DNA of 64,000 nucleotides from an uncultured SAR86 cluster bacterium (GTDB taxonomy: Bacteria > Pseudomonadota > Gammaproteobacteria > Magnimaribacterales > Magnimaribacteraceae): the NCBI GenBank assembly GCA_938048695.1, contig CALIUO010000007.1, positions 111,556 through 175,555 on the forward strand, written 5' to 3'. Both the position numbers and the translations under genes were made by a program. Every line of letters starts with the position of its first letter. The stretch's first letter is position 1. The notes under the pieces are model-generated. The model had not been told where the DNA came from, did no database searches, and saw only the letters and a list, made by a program, of their open reading frames with translations. This document shows, one piece after another, positions 8,692-18,618 of the stretch.

Positions 8692-9438
8692 TTAAGCTTT
8701 CTCTCTGGTAAGTAATTTATTTCTTATGTTTGAAATTGCTTCTGTAGGATTCAAGCCCTTGGGGCAGACTGAAACACAGTTCATAATCCCGTGACATCTA
8801 TAGAGGCTGAAAGCATCTTCCAGATCATCAAGCCGTTCTTCAGTAGCTTCATCTCTACTGTCTGCAATAAATCTCCAGGATTGAAGTAGAGCAGCAGGGC
8901 CTAGGAATTTATCTGGATTCCACCAGAAAGATGGGCAGGATGTTGAACAGCAACCACACAAGATACATTCGTATAGACCATCAAGCTCTTCCCTTTCTTC
9001 CGGAGTTTGTTTTCTTTCCATGTCAGGTGAATCGCTCTTTGTAATAAGATAAGGTTTTACTTTTTCCAACTGATCAAAGAACTGTTTCATGTCCACAATC
9101 AGGTCTCTCACAACAGGTAGGCCTGGCATCGGACGCAAAGTTATCTTACCCCTCTTAAGAACTTCTGATAAGGGTGTAACACAAGCTAAACCATTTTTTC
9201 CGTTGATGTTCATCCCATCAGATCCACAAACACCCTCTCTACAAGACCTTCTATAGGACAAAGAAGGTTCTTGATTTTTCGCGAGGTGAAGTGCATCAAG
9301 CACCATAATATCCTTATCAGTTGGTATTTCTACGACGATATCTTGCATATAGGGCTTTTTATCCACCGTAGGATCATAACGATAGATACTCATCGTTATG
9401 GTCTTGATGTGCTCTACTGGAATAGCTGCAGCACTCAT
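8692..9438 (-). CDS. sdhB: succinate dehydrogenase iron-sulfur subunit
   Basis: 248 residues. The N-terminal plant-type ferredoxin domain carries the [2Fe-2S] ligands in SCREGVCGSDG and LACVTPL. The C-terminal domain has CILCGCCSTSCP for the [4Fe-4S] cluster and CHGIMNCVSVCPKGLNP supplying [3Fe-4S] and [4Fe-4S] ligands, as in class C respiratory Sdh. It passes electrons from SdhA flavin to ubiquinone at the membrane anchors. The ATG overlaps the sdhA stop by one base. A second in-frame Met at residue 16 is a possible alternative start, since the first 15 residues are not typical. Confidence 0.96.
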   Translation of the reverse strand: MSAAAIPVEHIKTITMSIYRYDPTVDKKPYMQDIVVEIPTDKDIMVLDALHLAKNQEPSLSYRRSCREGVCGSDGMNINGKNGLACVTPLSEVLKRGKITLRPMPGLPVVRDLIVDMKQFFDQLEKVKPYLITKSDSPDMERKQTPEEREELDGLYECILCGCCSTSCPSFWWNPDKFLGPAALLQSWRFIADSRDEATEERLDDLEDAFSLYRCHGIMNCVSVCPKGLNPTEAISNIRNKLLTREKA

Positions 9439-11231
9439 TAATAACTCCTCACCATAGGTTGAAAGGCTTGCACTGTCTTTGGTCTATAGTTCACATCTCT
9501 TTTGCTTACTTCCTTTGTATCGGCGTAATAAATTGAATGTTTTAACCAATTGTCATCATCTCGTTCGGTAAAGTCATCTCTTGCATGAGCGCCTCTGCTT
9601 TCCTTCCTTTCATTAGCTGTTATAGCTGTAGCTTCAGCTACTTCAAATAGGTTTTGCATTTCTAATGCTTCTATTCTAGCTGTGTTGAAAGTTGCCGACT
9701 TATCTTGGAGGAAAATTGAATCAACTTCTTCTCTAGTCTTGGCAAGCTCATCAATACCTTTTTCCATTAGATCTCCACGTCTAAATACACCAAAATTATT
9801 TTGCATATTTTGTTGCATCTTTTCTTTGAGGACTGCTACTTGATCTCCTTCAGTAGAAGCGTTTAGTTTATTCAATCTTTCTAAAGCTTTGTCAATATCA
9901 TCATGAGAAGCATTTTTTAATTCTACGCCCTGCTTCATTGACTCTTCAATATATAGCCCAGCTGCACGTCCGAAGACAACCAGGTCAAGGAGAGAATTTC
10001 CGCCCAATCTGTTACCTCCGTGCACTGATACACATGCAACTTCGCCAGCCGCGTAAAGACCATCAATAATTTTATCTTCTCCATTTTCGACTGAGATAAC
10101 CTGACCATTGATATTTGTTGGTATTCCTCCCATCATATAGTGGCAAGTTGGAACAACAGGAATGGGTTGAACTGCAGGATCTACACCAGCAAAAGTCTTT
10201 GAAAGCTCAGTAATGCCAGGCAATCTTTTGTGAACAACCTCTGGACCTAAATGATCTAGTCTTAAAAAGATATGATCTGCATTTGGTCCACACCCTCTTC
10301 CTTCAAGAATCTCTAACGCCATAGAACGAGCAACAACATCTCTACTAGCTAAATCTTTAGCGTTAGGTGCATATCTCTCCATGAACCTTTCGCCATCCTT
10401 ATTTAACAGGTAACCTCCTTCACCTCTGCAGCCTTCGGTTACAAGTGTCCCAGCGCCGTGAATACCAGTTGGGTGGAACTGCCACATTTCAATGTCTTGC
10501 ACTGGCATACCTGCCCTTAGAGCCATTCCAATTCCATCTCCTGAATTGATTAGAGCATTAGTGGTTGAAGCATATATCCGCCCAGCACCTCCTGTAGCAA
10601 GAACAGTAGCTTTTGATTTTATATAGTAAATCTCTCCTGTTTCGATTTTAAAGGCTATTACACCCACTACAGCTTTATCTGAATTCAAAACTAAGTCCAC
10701 TGCGAACCATTCATTTAAAAAGTTTGTTCCGGCTTTTAGATTAGCTTGATATAGGGTATGCAACAAACTATGACCAGTTCTATCAGCAGCTGCGCAGGTT
10801 CTTGTGGCTTGGCCTCCTTTTCCGTAATCTTTTGACTGACCTCCAAAGGGTCTTTGGTATATTCTTCCTTCTTCAGTTCTAGAAAAAGGCAATCCCATAT
10901 GCTCAAGCTCAAATACAGCTTTAGGGCCTTCACTGCACATGTATTCTATTGCCTCTTGATCGCCTATGTAATCTGACCCTTTAACAGTGTCAAACATATG
11001 CCATCTCCAATCATCATCAGGATCATCGCTTTGAATTGCACAGGTAATACCACCTTGAGCAGAGACAGTGTGTGAACGAGTGGGAAATACTTTTGATATT
11101 ACGGCCGTATTGAGTCCTGACTCTGCAAGTTGAAGAGAAGCTCTCATACCAGCACCTCCTCCACCGACAATGATTCCATCAAACTCCATCACGGGGAGAT
11201 CTTTTGCATTAATTATTTCGTTAACTAACAT
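9438..11231 (-). CDS. sdhA: succinate dehydrogenase flavoprotein subunit
   Basis: 597 residues, close to E. coli (588). The dinucleotide-binding start [19 protein letters not shown] is followed by [10 protein letters not shown], whose His carries covalent FAD in the family. It also has the active-site stretch [21 protein letters not shown] and [22 protein letters not shown]. It oxidises succinate to fumarate on the cytoplasmic face of the inner membrane. Gene order sdhCDAB is the standard one, with 4 bp between sdhD and sdhA. Nothing is missing. Confidence 0.97.
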   Translation of the reverse strand: MLVNEIINAKDLPVMEFDGIIVGGGGAGMRASLQLAESGLNTAVISKVFPTRSHTVSAQGGITCAIQSDDPDDDWRWHMFDTVKGSDYIGDQEAIEYMCSEGPKAVFELEHMGLPFSRTEEGRIYQRPFGGQSKDYGKGGQATRTCAAADRTGHSLLHTLYQANLKAGTNFLNEWFAVDLVLNSDKAVVGVIAFKIETGEIYYIKSKATVLATGGAGRIYASTTNALINSGDGIGMALRAGMPVQDIEMWQFHPTGIHGAGTLVTEGCRGEGGYLLNKDGERFMERYAPNAKDLASRDVVARSMALEILEGRGCGPNADHIFLRLDHLGPEVVHKRLPGITELSKTFAGVDPAVQPIPVVPTCHYMMGGIPTNINGQVISVENGEDKIIDGLYAAGEVACVSVHGGNRLGGNSLLDLVVFGRAAGLYIEESMKQGVELKNASHDDIDKALERLNKLNASTEGDQVAVLKEKMQQNMQNNFGVFRRGDLMEKGIDELAKTREEVDSIFLQDKSATFNTARIEALEMQNLFEVAEATAITANERKESRGAHARDDFTERDDDNWLKHSIYYADTKEVSKRDVNYRPKTVQAFQPMVRSY

Positions 11232-11235
11232 ATTT

Positions 11236-11586
11236 TTACCAGATGATTATTATTGCCCAAGTTAAAACCAGAGCAATTATGGCAGCAACAATACTTCTAA
11301 AACCAACAAACATAGCTCTGCCTAAATTTCCGAAGATTCTCGGAGTTAGGTAATCACTAGCTACTGCCCAAGTACCAAGCCAAGTGTGGACTGCAAAAGC
11401 TAGAAAGAACAAAGATGTTAGGATTTTGTTTATTGGATTGTTAAAAAATACTGACCATTGATTAAAAGTTACTTCATCTGTGAGTAAAACAAAACCGCCC
11501 AGATAAAGAGTGTAAAAGAGGATTAATACAGCGCATACCCTGATTATTAAAAATTCTTTAGATCCGTGTCCTAGTCTAGAAAACAT
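11236..11586 (-). CDS. sdhD: succinate dehydrogenase membrane anchor subunit SdhD
   Basis: 116 residues from the ATG at 11586, with three hydrophobic helices and the conserved [14 protein letters not shown], which includes the Asp-Tyr pair near the quinone and haem region of SdhD. The frame extends upstream to 11649, but that part lies inside sdhC in another frame, is cysteine-rich and unlike the family, so I start at [12 protein letters not shown]. The sdhC stop is next to this start. With SdhC it binds haem b and ubiquinone and anchors SdhAB. Confidence 0.88.
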   Translation of the reverse strand: MFSRLGHGSKEFLIIRVCAVLILFYTLYLGGFVLLTDEVTFNQWSVFFNNPINKILTSLFFLAFAVHTWLGTWAVASDYLTPRIFGNLGRAMFVGFRSIVAAIIALVLTWAIIIIW

Positions 11587-11588
11587 AA

Positions 11589-11975
11589 TTAAAAAACAAC
11601 AGTTAAAAAGTAAATTGCCATTACAAAAGTAGCACCAAAAACTAACCAAGATAGAAGTCTTCCGGATTCAAGGGTTTCTCCAATACCAAAAGCATCGCTC
11701 AATAGTTTTTTAAATCCTGCTAGTAAATGATAGCTAAATCCAACCAATATTAAATAGGTCATAGTCTTAAGAAGGAATGAGCTTTGAAGTAAATTTGTAA
11801 GCACAACAAAACTCTCTTCAGATTTTAGTGAGACACTAAATAACCAGACTACTAATGGGAAACTAAAAAAAATAGCGAGGCCCGATATTCTATGCAGAAT
11901 AGAGGAAAGTCCTATGATAGGCAGGCTAATTGTTAGTAAATTTAGATTTACTGGTCGGTTGTCTTTTTCAATCAC
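11589..11975 (-). CDS. sdhC: succinate dehydrogenase cytochrome b556 subunit SdhC
   Basis: 128 residues. The N-terminal RPVNLNLLTISLPI and SILHRISGLAIFF are the SdhC signature, with Ser and Arg of HRISG in the quinone pocket. A later His in FSYHLLAGFKKLL is the usual haem-b axial ligand. Three transmembrane helices are visible. It is the first gene of sdhCDAB-sucCD-crotonase, and a -10 box lies at 12021. Confidence 0.92.
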   Translation of the reverse strand: MIEKDNRPVNLNLLTISLPIIGLSSILHRISGLAIFFSFPLVVWLFSVSLKSEESFVVLTNLLQSSFLLKTMTYLILVGFSYHLLAGFKKLLSDAFGIGETLESGRLLSWLVFGATFVMAIYFLTVVF

Positions 11976-12020
11976 TTATCAATTCAAGAATTTGCTTTTT
12001 GGGCGATTAAAAGCATGCTC

Positions 12021-12026
12021 ATTATA
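12021..12026 (-). promoter_or_regulatory. candidate -10 box for the sdh-suc operon
   Basis: An exact TATAAT on the minus strand lies 46 bp upstream of the sdhC start, in the 84-bp gap after the MFS gene. No convincing -35 is at 16-18 bp, so it may need an activator. There is no clear hairpin terminator for the upstream MFS gene in this gap. Confidence 0.4.
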
Positions 12027-12059
12027 GTTATTTGGAAGGCCAAATACCACCTACTTTTT

Positions 12060-13295
12060 TTAATTTAGACCTTCTAATTTCTTAATAAGAATGATAAGAA
12101 GCAAGAAAAGTGGAAGAATAAATATAAAGGGTAAGTTCATTGAATTGCTATAAAGAAAACCACTGAGTAAAGGCCCAAGAGCAAAACCTATACCTGGAGC
12201 TACCATCGCTAAACCGACTGCAGCACCTTGATTGTCTTTGTCTGCATTTAAAGAGGCAGCGGAAGTATAACCAGGAGAAGCTAAACCCATACCTAATCCC
12301 ATAGCCGCCATGCCGAGATACAAGAAAAAGAAGTTTGGAGAAAAGATAATTAACAAACAACTTAATATAAAGAGAGGAATGGAGAACTTAATTAAGTTTA
12401 AGGGATTACCTTTATATCTTTGCACGATAGTTAGTTGAGAAATTATTGCCATAAAGGCCATTGTGCCGAGAAGAAGAGCAGTGTTCTTCGCCGTTTCATC
12501 TAGATCATAATCAAATCTATCTTGTAAATAAAAAGCCGTAACTGATTGGACGATAGCAAAAGCAGTAAATATAGTGATTCCTATAGATAAAAGAAGTTTG
12601 AGATTATTATCAAACACAAGATCTGAACTTTTAATTTCTGTTTCAGAGCCAAAATCATTATTAGGTAAGAATATGTAAACAAAAATAGCTGCTATTGCCA
12701 TCACAATAGACATAACGATTAGGGGAGTTAAAAGTCCAAATTGAGGTATTTGTATATCAAAGATATTTAATCCGACAAGGGAGCCCACTAAAACGGGGCC
12801 CAATATCGTTCCTATGTTATTAGCCGCACCAAATTTTCCCATTCCGGCAGATCTATCTTCTTCAGATGTTACATCGGCGACATATGCACCCGAAGCAGGC
12901 CTAGACGCTGCACCTATGGCCGAATTAACAATCCTTGCGCCGAGAAGAATCATCAATAATGAAAAACCACTAACAGCTCCTATTAAACCTAAGGATGCGG
13001 AATAGAGAAAAATGATATTTGAAAATACATAACCTGAGAGCCCTATAAGAAGTACTGCCTTCCTTCCTATTCTGTCACTTAACTTTCCCCAAAAAGGGGT
13101 AAAAATAATAAACATAGCTGCAGAGATGGAAACCAAAGTATTGATTTCAATTTCTGTAAATTGAAATTCTCTTCCAATGATAGGCATTGTTTGCCAGTAG
13201 ACTGACTGCCCCATGCTGACAAATAAAATTACCAACATTAGGCTTGAAAGAATTTTAGAATTACTTACGGCCGCTTCCTTGCTATTAGCTTCCAT
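12060..13295 (-). CDS. major facilitator superfamily transporter (drug-efflux DHA1/TetA-like)
   Basis: 411 residues with 12 hydrophobic segments. The loop 2-3 motif FWGKLSDRIGRKAVLLIG is the MFS motif A. The helix-5 region has GPVLVGSLVG, resembling the antiporter motif C of drug exporters, and the second half repeats GPLLSGFLYS. It probably exports a small hydrophobic compound in exchange for protons. The start shares one base with the stop of the oligopeptidase gene, so the two are likely co-expressed. Substrate unknown. Confidence 0.85.
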   Translation of the reverse strand: MEANSKEAAVSNSKILSSLMLVILFVSMGQSVYWQTMPIIGREFQFTEIEINTLVSISAAMFIIFTPFWGKLSDRIGRKAVLLIGLSGYVFSNIIFLYSASLGLIGAVSGFSLLMILLGARIVNSAIGAASRPASGAYVADVTSEEDRSAGMGKFGAANNIGTILGPVLVGSLVGLNIFDIQIPQFGLLTPLIVMSIVMAIAAIFVYIFLPNNDFGSETEIKSSDLVFDNNLKLLLSIGITIFTAFAIVQSVTAFYLQDRFDYDLDETAKNTALLLGTMAFMAIISQLTIVQRYKGNPLNLIKFSIPLFILSCLLIIFSPNFFFLYLGMAAMGLGMGLASPGYTSAASLNADKDNQGAAVGLAMVAPGIGFALGPLLSGFLYSNSMNLPFIFILPLFLLLIILIKKLEGLN

Positions 13296-15424
13296 TAATC
13301 AGAATCCACTCTCAATAGAAAAGCATATTCCATTGCCACCTCTTTCAGACTTTGAAATCTACCACTATTTCCACTATGTCCTGCACTCATATTAACTTTC
13401 ATCAAAATAGGATTTTCACCTTTGTTGAAATCACGCAGTTTTGAAACATATTTAGCAGGCTCATAATATTGCACTTGTGAATCCCAGAGACCAGCAGTGA
13501 CCAAGATGCTTGGATATTCATTTTCTTCAATATTGTCATAAGGAGAATATTTCATCATGTATTCAAATTCTTTTTTGTTCTCCGGATTGCCCCATTCATC
13601 ATATTCTCCGGTAGTAAGGGGTATGCTTGGATCTGACATAGTAGTAATGACATCTACAAACGGTACATTTGAGATAATGCCCTTGTATAGCTTTGGCTCC
13701 ATGTTCACAATTGCTCCCATTAAAAGTCCTCCAGCACTTCCTCCTCCTGCAAAAACTCGCTCATTAGAACCATATCCTTGAGCAAGCAGGCCTTTCGTAA
13801 CGTCAATAAAATCATAAAAGGTATTCAGCTTTTTAAACATCTTTCCGTCTTCGTACCATGATCTTCCAAGCTCTTGACCCCCTCTTATGTGAGCAATTGC
13901 AAAAATAAATCCCCTGTCCAACAAAGAGAGTCTTGAGGAACTAAAGCCCGCGTCGATAGAATTCCCATAAGAACCATAACCGTACACAAATAAAGGATTT
14001 TCTCCTTTGTTGAATAAAGTTCTTTTATAAACTAATGAAACTGGGACTTTGGTACCGTCTCTTCCTTCGATCAATTTTCTTTCCACTTTATAGTCACTGC
14101 TGGAGAAGCTTCCTTTTATCTCAGCTTCTTTCAGTAGCCTTTTCCTTCCGGATGAAAGTTTTACCGAAAATAAACTATCAGGAGTTCTCATGCTCGAATA
14201 ACCAAAGTAGAATCTATCTGTATTGTATTCAGGATTTGCAGCCAAATAAGCTGTGTAACTAGGATCATTAAAGTTTATAGGTTTTGAGGAATTGGAATTT
14301 TTATCTATTATTTTCAATTGCCTAAGTCCGTTCTGTCTTTCCATAACTACTAGGTGATCTGGAAAAGGAATCACGGCCTGTAACAAAACATCATCCCTGT
14401 GAGGTATTAATTCTTTCCATCCATTCTTATCTTGAGAATTTTCTAGGCTTGTTTCGAGTAACCTAAAATTGATGGCATCCCAATTAGATTCCACAATGAA
14501 ACGATCATCGGCTGGATCATGATCGACGGAATAGAGATGATCCTTTTCTCTCTGAAGAAAGGTTCTAGGTTGATTTAAAGGTTCATTTGCTTTCAGTAGT
14601 CTGACTTCCGAACTGGTTGTAGAGGAAATGTTAATTTCTATGTAATCCATAGACCGTGTATTACCTACAGATGTATAAAACGTAGAATCTTTTTCTTCAT
14701 AAACTACATCATCTTGATCTTGCGACGTTCCGATTTCATGCCTCATGACTTTATAAGGAAGTAAGGTTTCTTCATCCTTCAAAACATAAAATAAAAAATT
14801 ACCATCAGCAGACCAGCCCATAGATCCTGATGTATTTAAAATGGAATACTCTGATGAAGTATTATTTGATATATATTTAAATTTAATAGTGTATTGCCTT
14901 CTGCCATTTGTATCTTCTGCATAAGCCATGAGATTTTCATTAGGTGAAATACTCCAATTTGCAAGTTGGTAGAAGTCCTCTTCTTTAGCGAGTTCATTAA
15001 CATCAATTAAGATAATTTCTTCCGAATTTTTGTCTTTTCTTCGAATGTATATTGGATGTTCATTGTCAGGTTCGTATCTACGAAAATATTCATAGCTTTT
15101 CAGTCGGATTGGAACAGAGTCTTCTTTCTTAGGTATACGGTCTGTTATTTCTTCAAACAGCTCATCTCTATTATCTTGACCGTCAAGAAACCAGGTCTCT
15201 AAATATTCATTTTCTGAATTAAGATGATTGATAACTTCAGGATTTTCCCTAGAATCGTCACGCATCCAATAGTAGTTATCGACACGCTTAACCCCATGGG
15301 CTTCAAAATTTACTGGAACTTTTTTAGGTGTAGGTTTCAAGTTTTTATAAGATTCTTTTAATGTATGACTGGAGTGTTCAAAAGGAAGATAGAGTAACAG
15401 AAAAGATAGTAGATATTTAATCAT
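13295..15424 (-). CDS. exported oligopeptidase B-type serine peptidase (family S9)
   Basis: 709 residues. A beta-propeller region (~60-420) precedes an alpha/beta-hydrolase domain. The catalytic triad is readable: Ser563 in AGGGSAGG, Asp648 in TAGLWDSQV, His683 in MSAGHSGNSG. FVYGYGSYG and the region TTGEYDEWGNP match oligopeptidase B, which cleaves short peptides after Lys or Arg. Unlike cytosolic E. coli PtrB, this one starts with a hydrophobic signal-like segment (residues 1-17), suggesting a periplasmic enzyme. It shares one base with the MFS gene downstream and lies 4 bp after der ends on the same strand. Confidence 0.92.
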   Translation of the reverse strand: MIKYLLSFLLLYLPFEHSSHTLKESYKNLKPTPKKVPVNFEAHGVKRVDNYYWMRDDSRENPEVINHLNSENEYLETWFLDGQDNRDELFEEITDRIPKKEDSVPIRLKSYEYFRRYEPDNEHPIYIRRKDKNSEEIILIDVNELAKEEDFYQLANWSISPNENLMAYAEDTNGRRQYTIKFKYISNNTSSEYSILNTSGSMGWSADGNFLFYVLKDEETLLPYKVMRHEIGTSQDQDDVVYEEKDSTFYTSVGNTRSMDYIEINISSTTSSEVRLLKANEPLNQPRTFLQREKDHLYSVDHDPADDRFIVESNWDAINFRLLETSLENSQDKNGWKELIPHRDDVLLQAVIPFPDHLVVMERQNGLRQLKIIDKNSNSSKPINFNDPSYTAYLAANPEYNTDRFYFGYSSMRTPDSLFSVKLSSGRKRLLKEAEIKGSFSSSDYKVERKLIEGRDGTKVPVSLVYKRTLFNKGENPLFVYGYGSYGNSIDAGFSSSRLSLLDRGFIFAIAHIRGGQELGRSWYEDGKMFKKLNTFYDFIDVTKGLLAQGYGSNERVFAGGGSAGGLLMGAIVNMEPKLYKGIISNVPFVDVITTMSDPSIPLTTGEYDEWGNPENKKEFEYMMKYSPYDNIEENEYPSILVTAGLWDSQVQYYEPAKYVSKLRDFNKGENPILMKVNMSAGHSGNSGRFQSLKEVAMEYAFLLRVDSD

Positions 15425-15428
15425 AGTG

Positions 15429-16808
15429 CTATTTTTTTCTTCTTTTAATCATTCTTTTTCTCTTTTTTTTCTGCCTTTCATTCAGAAGGTTGGGTTTGCT
15501 TTTATAAGGATTAGATTGCTCTTTATAAGTTATCTCAAGAGGGGTTGATCCTAAATTCAATTCTCTTCTAAAGAAATTTTCTAAATATCTGGTATAGCTA
15601 TCTTGCAACTGTTTTAGGTTGTTCCCATGTATGACAATTCTAGGGGGATTTTTACCTCCCGAATGTGCATATCTCAGCTTAGGTCTAAATCTACCAGACA
15701 TGGCAGGTTGTTGATTGAAAATAGCTGTCTTTAATATTTTGTTGATTATTGAGGTATCTAAATCCCGTAATGAGTTTTGATATATCTTTTCAGCAATACC
15801 TAGGAGCTTCTTTAACCCTTTTTTTTCTAAAGCGGAAATATAGTGTAGCTTGATATAGCTGGCAAATTTCAGTTTGCGATTGATCTTATTCTCCAGACCT
15901 TCCCTTTCGGATTTATCAAGAAGATCAATTTTATTTGCAACTACGAGAACAGGTCTTCCTATTGCTAAAGTTAATCCTAGAAGATGAATATCTTGATCAA
16001 CAATATTTTCAGATCCATCCAGAAGTAAAATAACCAAATCACCTCTTTTGATTGATTCTACAGACTTAGAAACAGAAAATTTCTCTGTTTCTTCCTTGAT
16101 TGAACGTTTTCTTCGCATTCCTGCCGTATCAATCAGAGTTAATTTCTTGTTTTTAAAATTCAGCGGCACATCTATGGAATCTCTTGTAGTGCCTGATTCA
16201 GATGATACGACTAATCTATCCTCTCCTATGAGAGCATTTACAAGTGTAGATTTTCCTGCATTGGGTCTACCAATTATCGATATCTTCATTGAGTCACTCT
16301 CATAGAGTGAGTCCTCAATAGATTCTGATTCATCAGATTCTGTTAGAAGTTCTCTCAACTCCGAAAAGCCTTTATTGTGTGAAGCAGAGAGGAATATTGT
16401 TTTTTTAAAGCCTAAATTAATGAACTCGGTTGAAGACTCTTCAAGCTTGAGATTGTCTGCTTTGTTTATCAACAGAGTGATATTTTTATTATGCTTCCTA
16501 AGTGATTGAGCTATCTCTTTATCAGTAGGCAAAAGACCATCAATTGCATCAACTACGAATAGCAAAGAGTCTGCTTCATCAATTGCCAGATCAGTTTGTT
16601 CTTTGATTGCATGAGACATATCATCAGACTCTTCATTCAAGCCTCCCGTATCTATTAAAGTAATATGGCTATCTTTAAGATTTCCATATTTTCTGTCTCT
16701 AGTTAAACCGGAGTAATCGGCAACAATTGCTGACCTAGAGGCAGTTAATATATTGAAGATGGTTGATTTTCCTACGTTAGGACGACCAACAATTGCTACA
16801 ACTGACAT
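15429..16808 (-). CDS. der: ribosome assembly GTPase Der (EngA)
   Basis: 459 residues with two GTPase domains in tandem, the mark of Der. G1 motifs are GRPNVGKST (~residues 8-16) and GRPNAGKSTLV (~180), G3 motifs DTGG and DTAGMRRK, and G4 motifs NKAD and NKID. A KH-like C-terminal domain follows, then a very basic tail rich in Lys and Arg. Der acts in maturation of the 50S ribosomal subunit. Synteny bamB-der is the gammaproteobacterial order. Confidence 0.97.
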   Translation of the reverse strand: MSVVAIVGRPNVGKSTIFNILTASRSAIVADYSGLTRDRKYGNLKDSHITLIDTGGLNEESDDMSHAIKEQTDLAIDEADSLLFVVDAIDGLLPTDKEIAQSLRKHNKNITLLINKADNLKLEESSTEFINLGFKKTIFLSASHNKGFSELRELLTESDESESIEDSLYESDSMKISIIGRPNAGKSTLVNALIGEDRLVVSSESGTTRDSIDVPLNFKNKKLTLIDTAGMRRKRSIKEETEKFSVSKSVESIKRGDLVILLLDGSENIVDQDIHLLGLTLAIGRPVLVVANKIDLLDKSEREGLENKINRKLKFASYIKLHYISALEKKGLKKLLGIAEKIYQNSLRDLDTSIINKILKTAIFNQQPAMSGRFRPKLRYAHSGGKNPPRIVIHGNNLKQLQDSYTRYLENFFRRELNLGSTPLEITYKEQSNPYKSKPNLLNERQKKKRKRMIKRRKK

Positions 16809-16832
16809 GACTAACTAAGCTAAATAAAAACT

Positions 16833-18005
16833 TCACTTAACAGAAAACTTTTGGACTCTGCCAGCTGTGTCAGCTACTAAAAGATAATTACCTTTTGAAA
16901 TAATCTCAGTAATTGCATTTCTTGAGACCTTCTCTCTTCCTTCAAAATTTCCTGACTTAGCATTCAAAAGATGAACATATCCTTCTGCGTCTCCAACGAC
17001 TACTAGATTACTTATAGATGCGGGAGAGGTAAGCTTTCTTAGCTTAAGATCATCTTGTTCCCAAATTATTGCTCCCGTAGCTGTACCGAAAGCTTTCACA
17101 ATATCCTTGCTATCGACCGCAATAACTCTGTTACCGTTCGAAGTAAGATCTTTGACTGTTGAAATCTCCTCTTGCCATGACGGTCGACCATCTCTTAAGT
17201 TTATGGCTGTGATACTTCCTTGATATGAAGCAGCAATTAGAGTGTTATCCACTATTATAGGTTTTCCATCTATATCTATTATTCTCTCTAGTTCGGATTT
17301 TCCTTCGTTAACAGCAACCGGTAGTTCAAGTCTTATTGCACCTGAGTCAGGATATATCATAGCTACTTTACCGCTTGCGAAGCCTGTAAATACAAAACCT
17401 TGATTTACAAAAGGACGAGAAGTTCCTCTTAAAGTTAAGCTGGGTAAAACCGTTTGATGAAACCAGTCTCTTTTTCCTGTCTTCAATTCATAACCAGCAA
17501 CTCTTCCGTCTATGGTTTGAATAATTAAATGGCTACCTGAGTTTGCAGGTGGAGAAAGGCTTTCACTTGATGTTGAAGATCGCCAAATTTCTTTACCGTC
17601 TGCATGATCCAATGCAACTATACTGCCATCGAGAGTGCCGTAGCTAATAGTTTTAAAATTTACATCCAAGCCGGTTGAAACTATGTCCTGAGTGTTTTTT
17701 GACCACTGCAAATTACCTGTATCAAGGTCTACGGCCGAAATATATCCTAAAGAATTAATATAAAAAACAGTACCATCATAGACAGCAGGAATGAGCCGAC
17801 CATAAGAAATATCATTTCCATTGGACACAGACCATTCTCTATCTAATTCTCTATTATCGGAAATGGCATAAAGCTCAGTTGGACCTTCCTCTTCCTCATC
17901 TCCATCCCAAAATTTTAACCAGCCCAGAGAGGAGCAGCTCGACAGACTAAATATCGAAAAGAGTATAAAAACCTTTTGAAATCTATTCAATCTCTTCACC
18001 CTCAA
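16833..18005 (-). CDS. bamB: outer-membrane assembly lipoprotein BamB
   Basis: 390 residues. The signal sequence ends in a lipobox, FSLSSCSSL, with the lipidated Cys near residue 24. The rest is an eight-bladed propeller with repeats ending in G-x-x-x-W (TGNLQWSK, DGKEIWRS, TGKRDWFH, DGRPSWQE, TGAIIWEQ). BamB is the scaffold lipoprotein of the BAM complex that inserts outer-membrane proteins; bamC is at 31.1 kb. The ATG lies 23 bp inside the end of the yfgM gene; GTG and TTG codons downstream are alternatives. Confidence 0.95.
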   Translation of the reverse strand: MRVKRLNRFQKVFILFSIFSLSSCSSLGWLKFWDGDEEEEGPTELYAISDNRELDREWSVSNGNDISYGRLIPAVYDGTVFYINSLGYISAVDLDTGNLQWSKNTQDIVSTGLDVNFKTISYGTLDGSIVALDHADGKEIWRSSTSSESLSPPANSGSHLIIQTIDGRVAGYELKTGKRDWFHQTVLPSLTLRGTSRPFVNQGFVFTGFASGKVAMIYPDSGAIRLELPVAVNEGKSELERIIDIDGKPIIVDNTLIAASYQGSITAINLRDGRPSWQEEISTVKDLTSNGNRVIAVDSKDIVKAFGTATGAIIWEQDDLKLRKLTSPASISNLVVVGDAEGYVHLLNAKSGNFEGREKVSRNAITEIISKGNYLLVADTAGRVQKFSVK

Positions 18006-18612
18006 GGTCAGAAATTTTCATATTTATTAAGGCCATAGATGATTGGTTAGTGCTATTTTGTAAGGCAAGCATGTAACTGGCCCTGGCTTTATTAAATTGC
18101 CCAAGTGCATTTTCTGCATCTGCTTTTTGTTCCAGCATTGTAGAGGTTAATTGATCAGTGCTCTCAAAAAGAGAGAGGACCTCATTAAAGTCTTGATTAT
18201 CTAAATAGATTTTGGCCAGTCTTATCTTGGCTGCTGCTTGCAATGGGTTAAATTCCTCCGCATTAGCATTGTTATTAATTACAGTTTTCAATAATTCAAT
18301 CGCTTTAGAAGAGTCGTTATTTTGGAAATTTCTTTTGGCTTCATTTAGCCTCACGAAATCTGCATAAACACTATCGGAATAAGTATCAATTATCCTTTTT
18401 CCGGCATCTTGGTCATCCGTCTCAAGATAAGATTGGTATAAAGATGCTGTTTCGAAGTCTTCTTCTTGAGAAGAGGAAGTTATGTAATCACTACCCACTA
18501 TTGACAAGACAATTGCTACAAAAGCAAAAATTATCAGATACTTAAATCGCTGCCAAAAACTTAAAAGTATTTCTTGTTGTTCCTCTTGAGAGGCCGAGAA
18601 AAAATTTGCCAT
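17983..18612 (-). CDS. yfgM: YfgM-like membrane-anchored TPR protein
   Basis: 209 residues. A cytoplasmic N-terminus rich in Gln and Glu (SASQEEQQEILLSFWQR) precedes one transmembrane helix (~29-46) and a periplasmic region with tetratricopeptide-like helices (KIRLAKIYLDN, DAENALGQFNKARASYMLAL). In E. coli YfgM works with PpiD at the SecYEG translocon and in periplasmic chaperone networks. It sits between hisS and bamB as in E. coli. The overlap with bamB suggests coupled translation. Confidence 0.88.
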   Translation of the reverse strand: MANFFSASQEEQQEILLSFWQRFKYLIIFAFVAIVLSIVGSDYITSSSQEEDFETASLYQSYLETDDQDAGKRIIDTYSDSVYADFVRLNEAKRNFQNNDSSKAIELLKTVINNNANAEEFNPLQAAAKIRLAKIYLDNQDFNEVLSLFESTDQLTSTMLEQKADAENALGQFNKARASYMLALQNSTNQSSMALINMKISDLEGEEIE

Positions 18613-18618
18613 AATTAT

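Noticed and set aside
11587-11649. N-terminal extension of sdhD to 11649
   Set aside because: It lies inside sdhC in another frame, is Cys-rich and unlike SdhD; the ATG at 11586 directly after the sdhC stop gives a typical protein.
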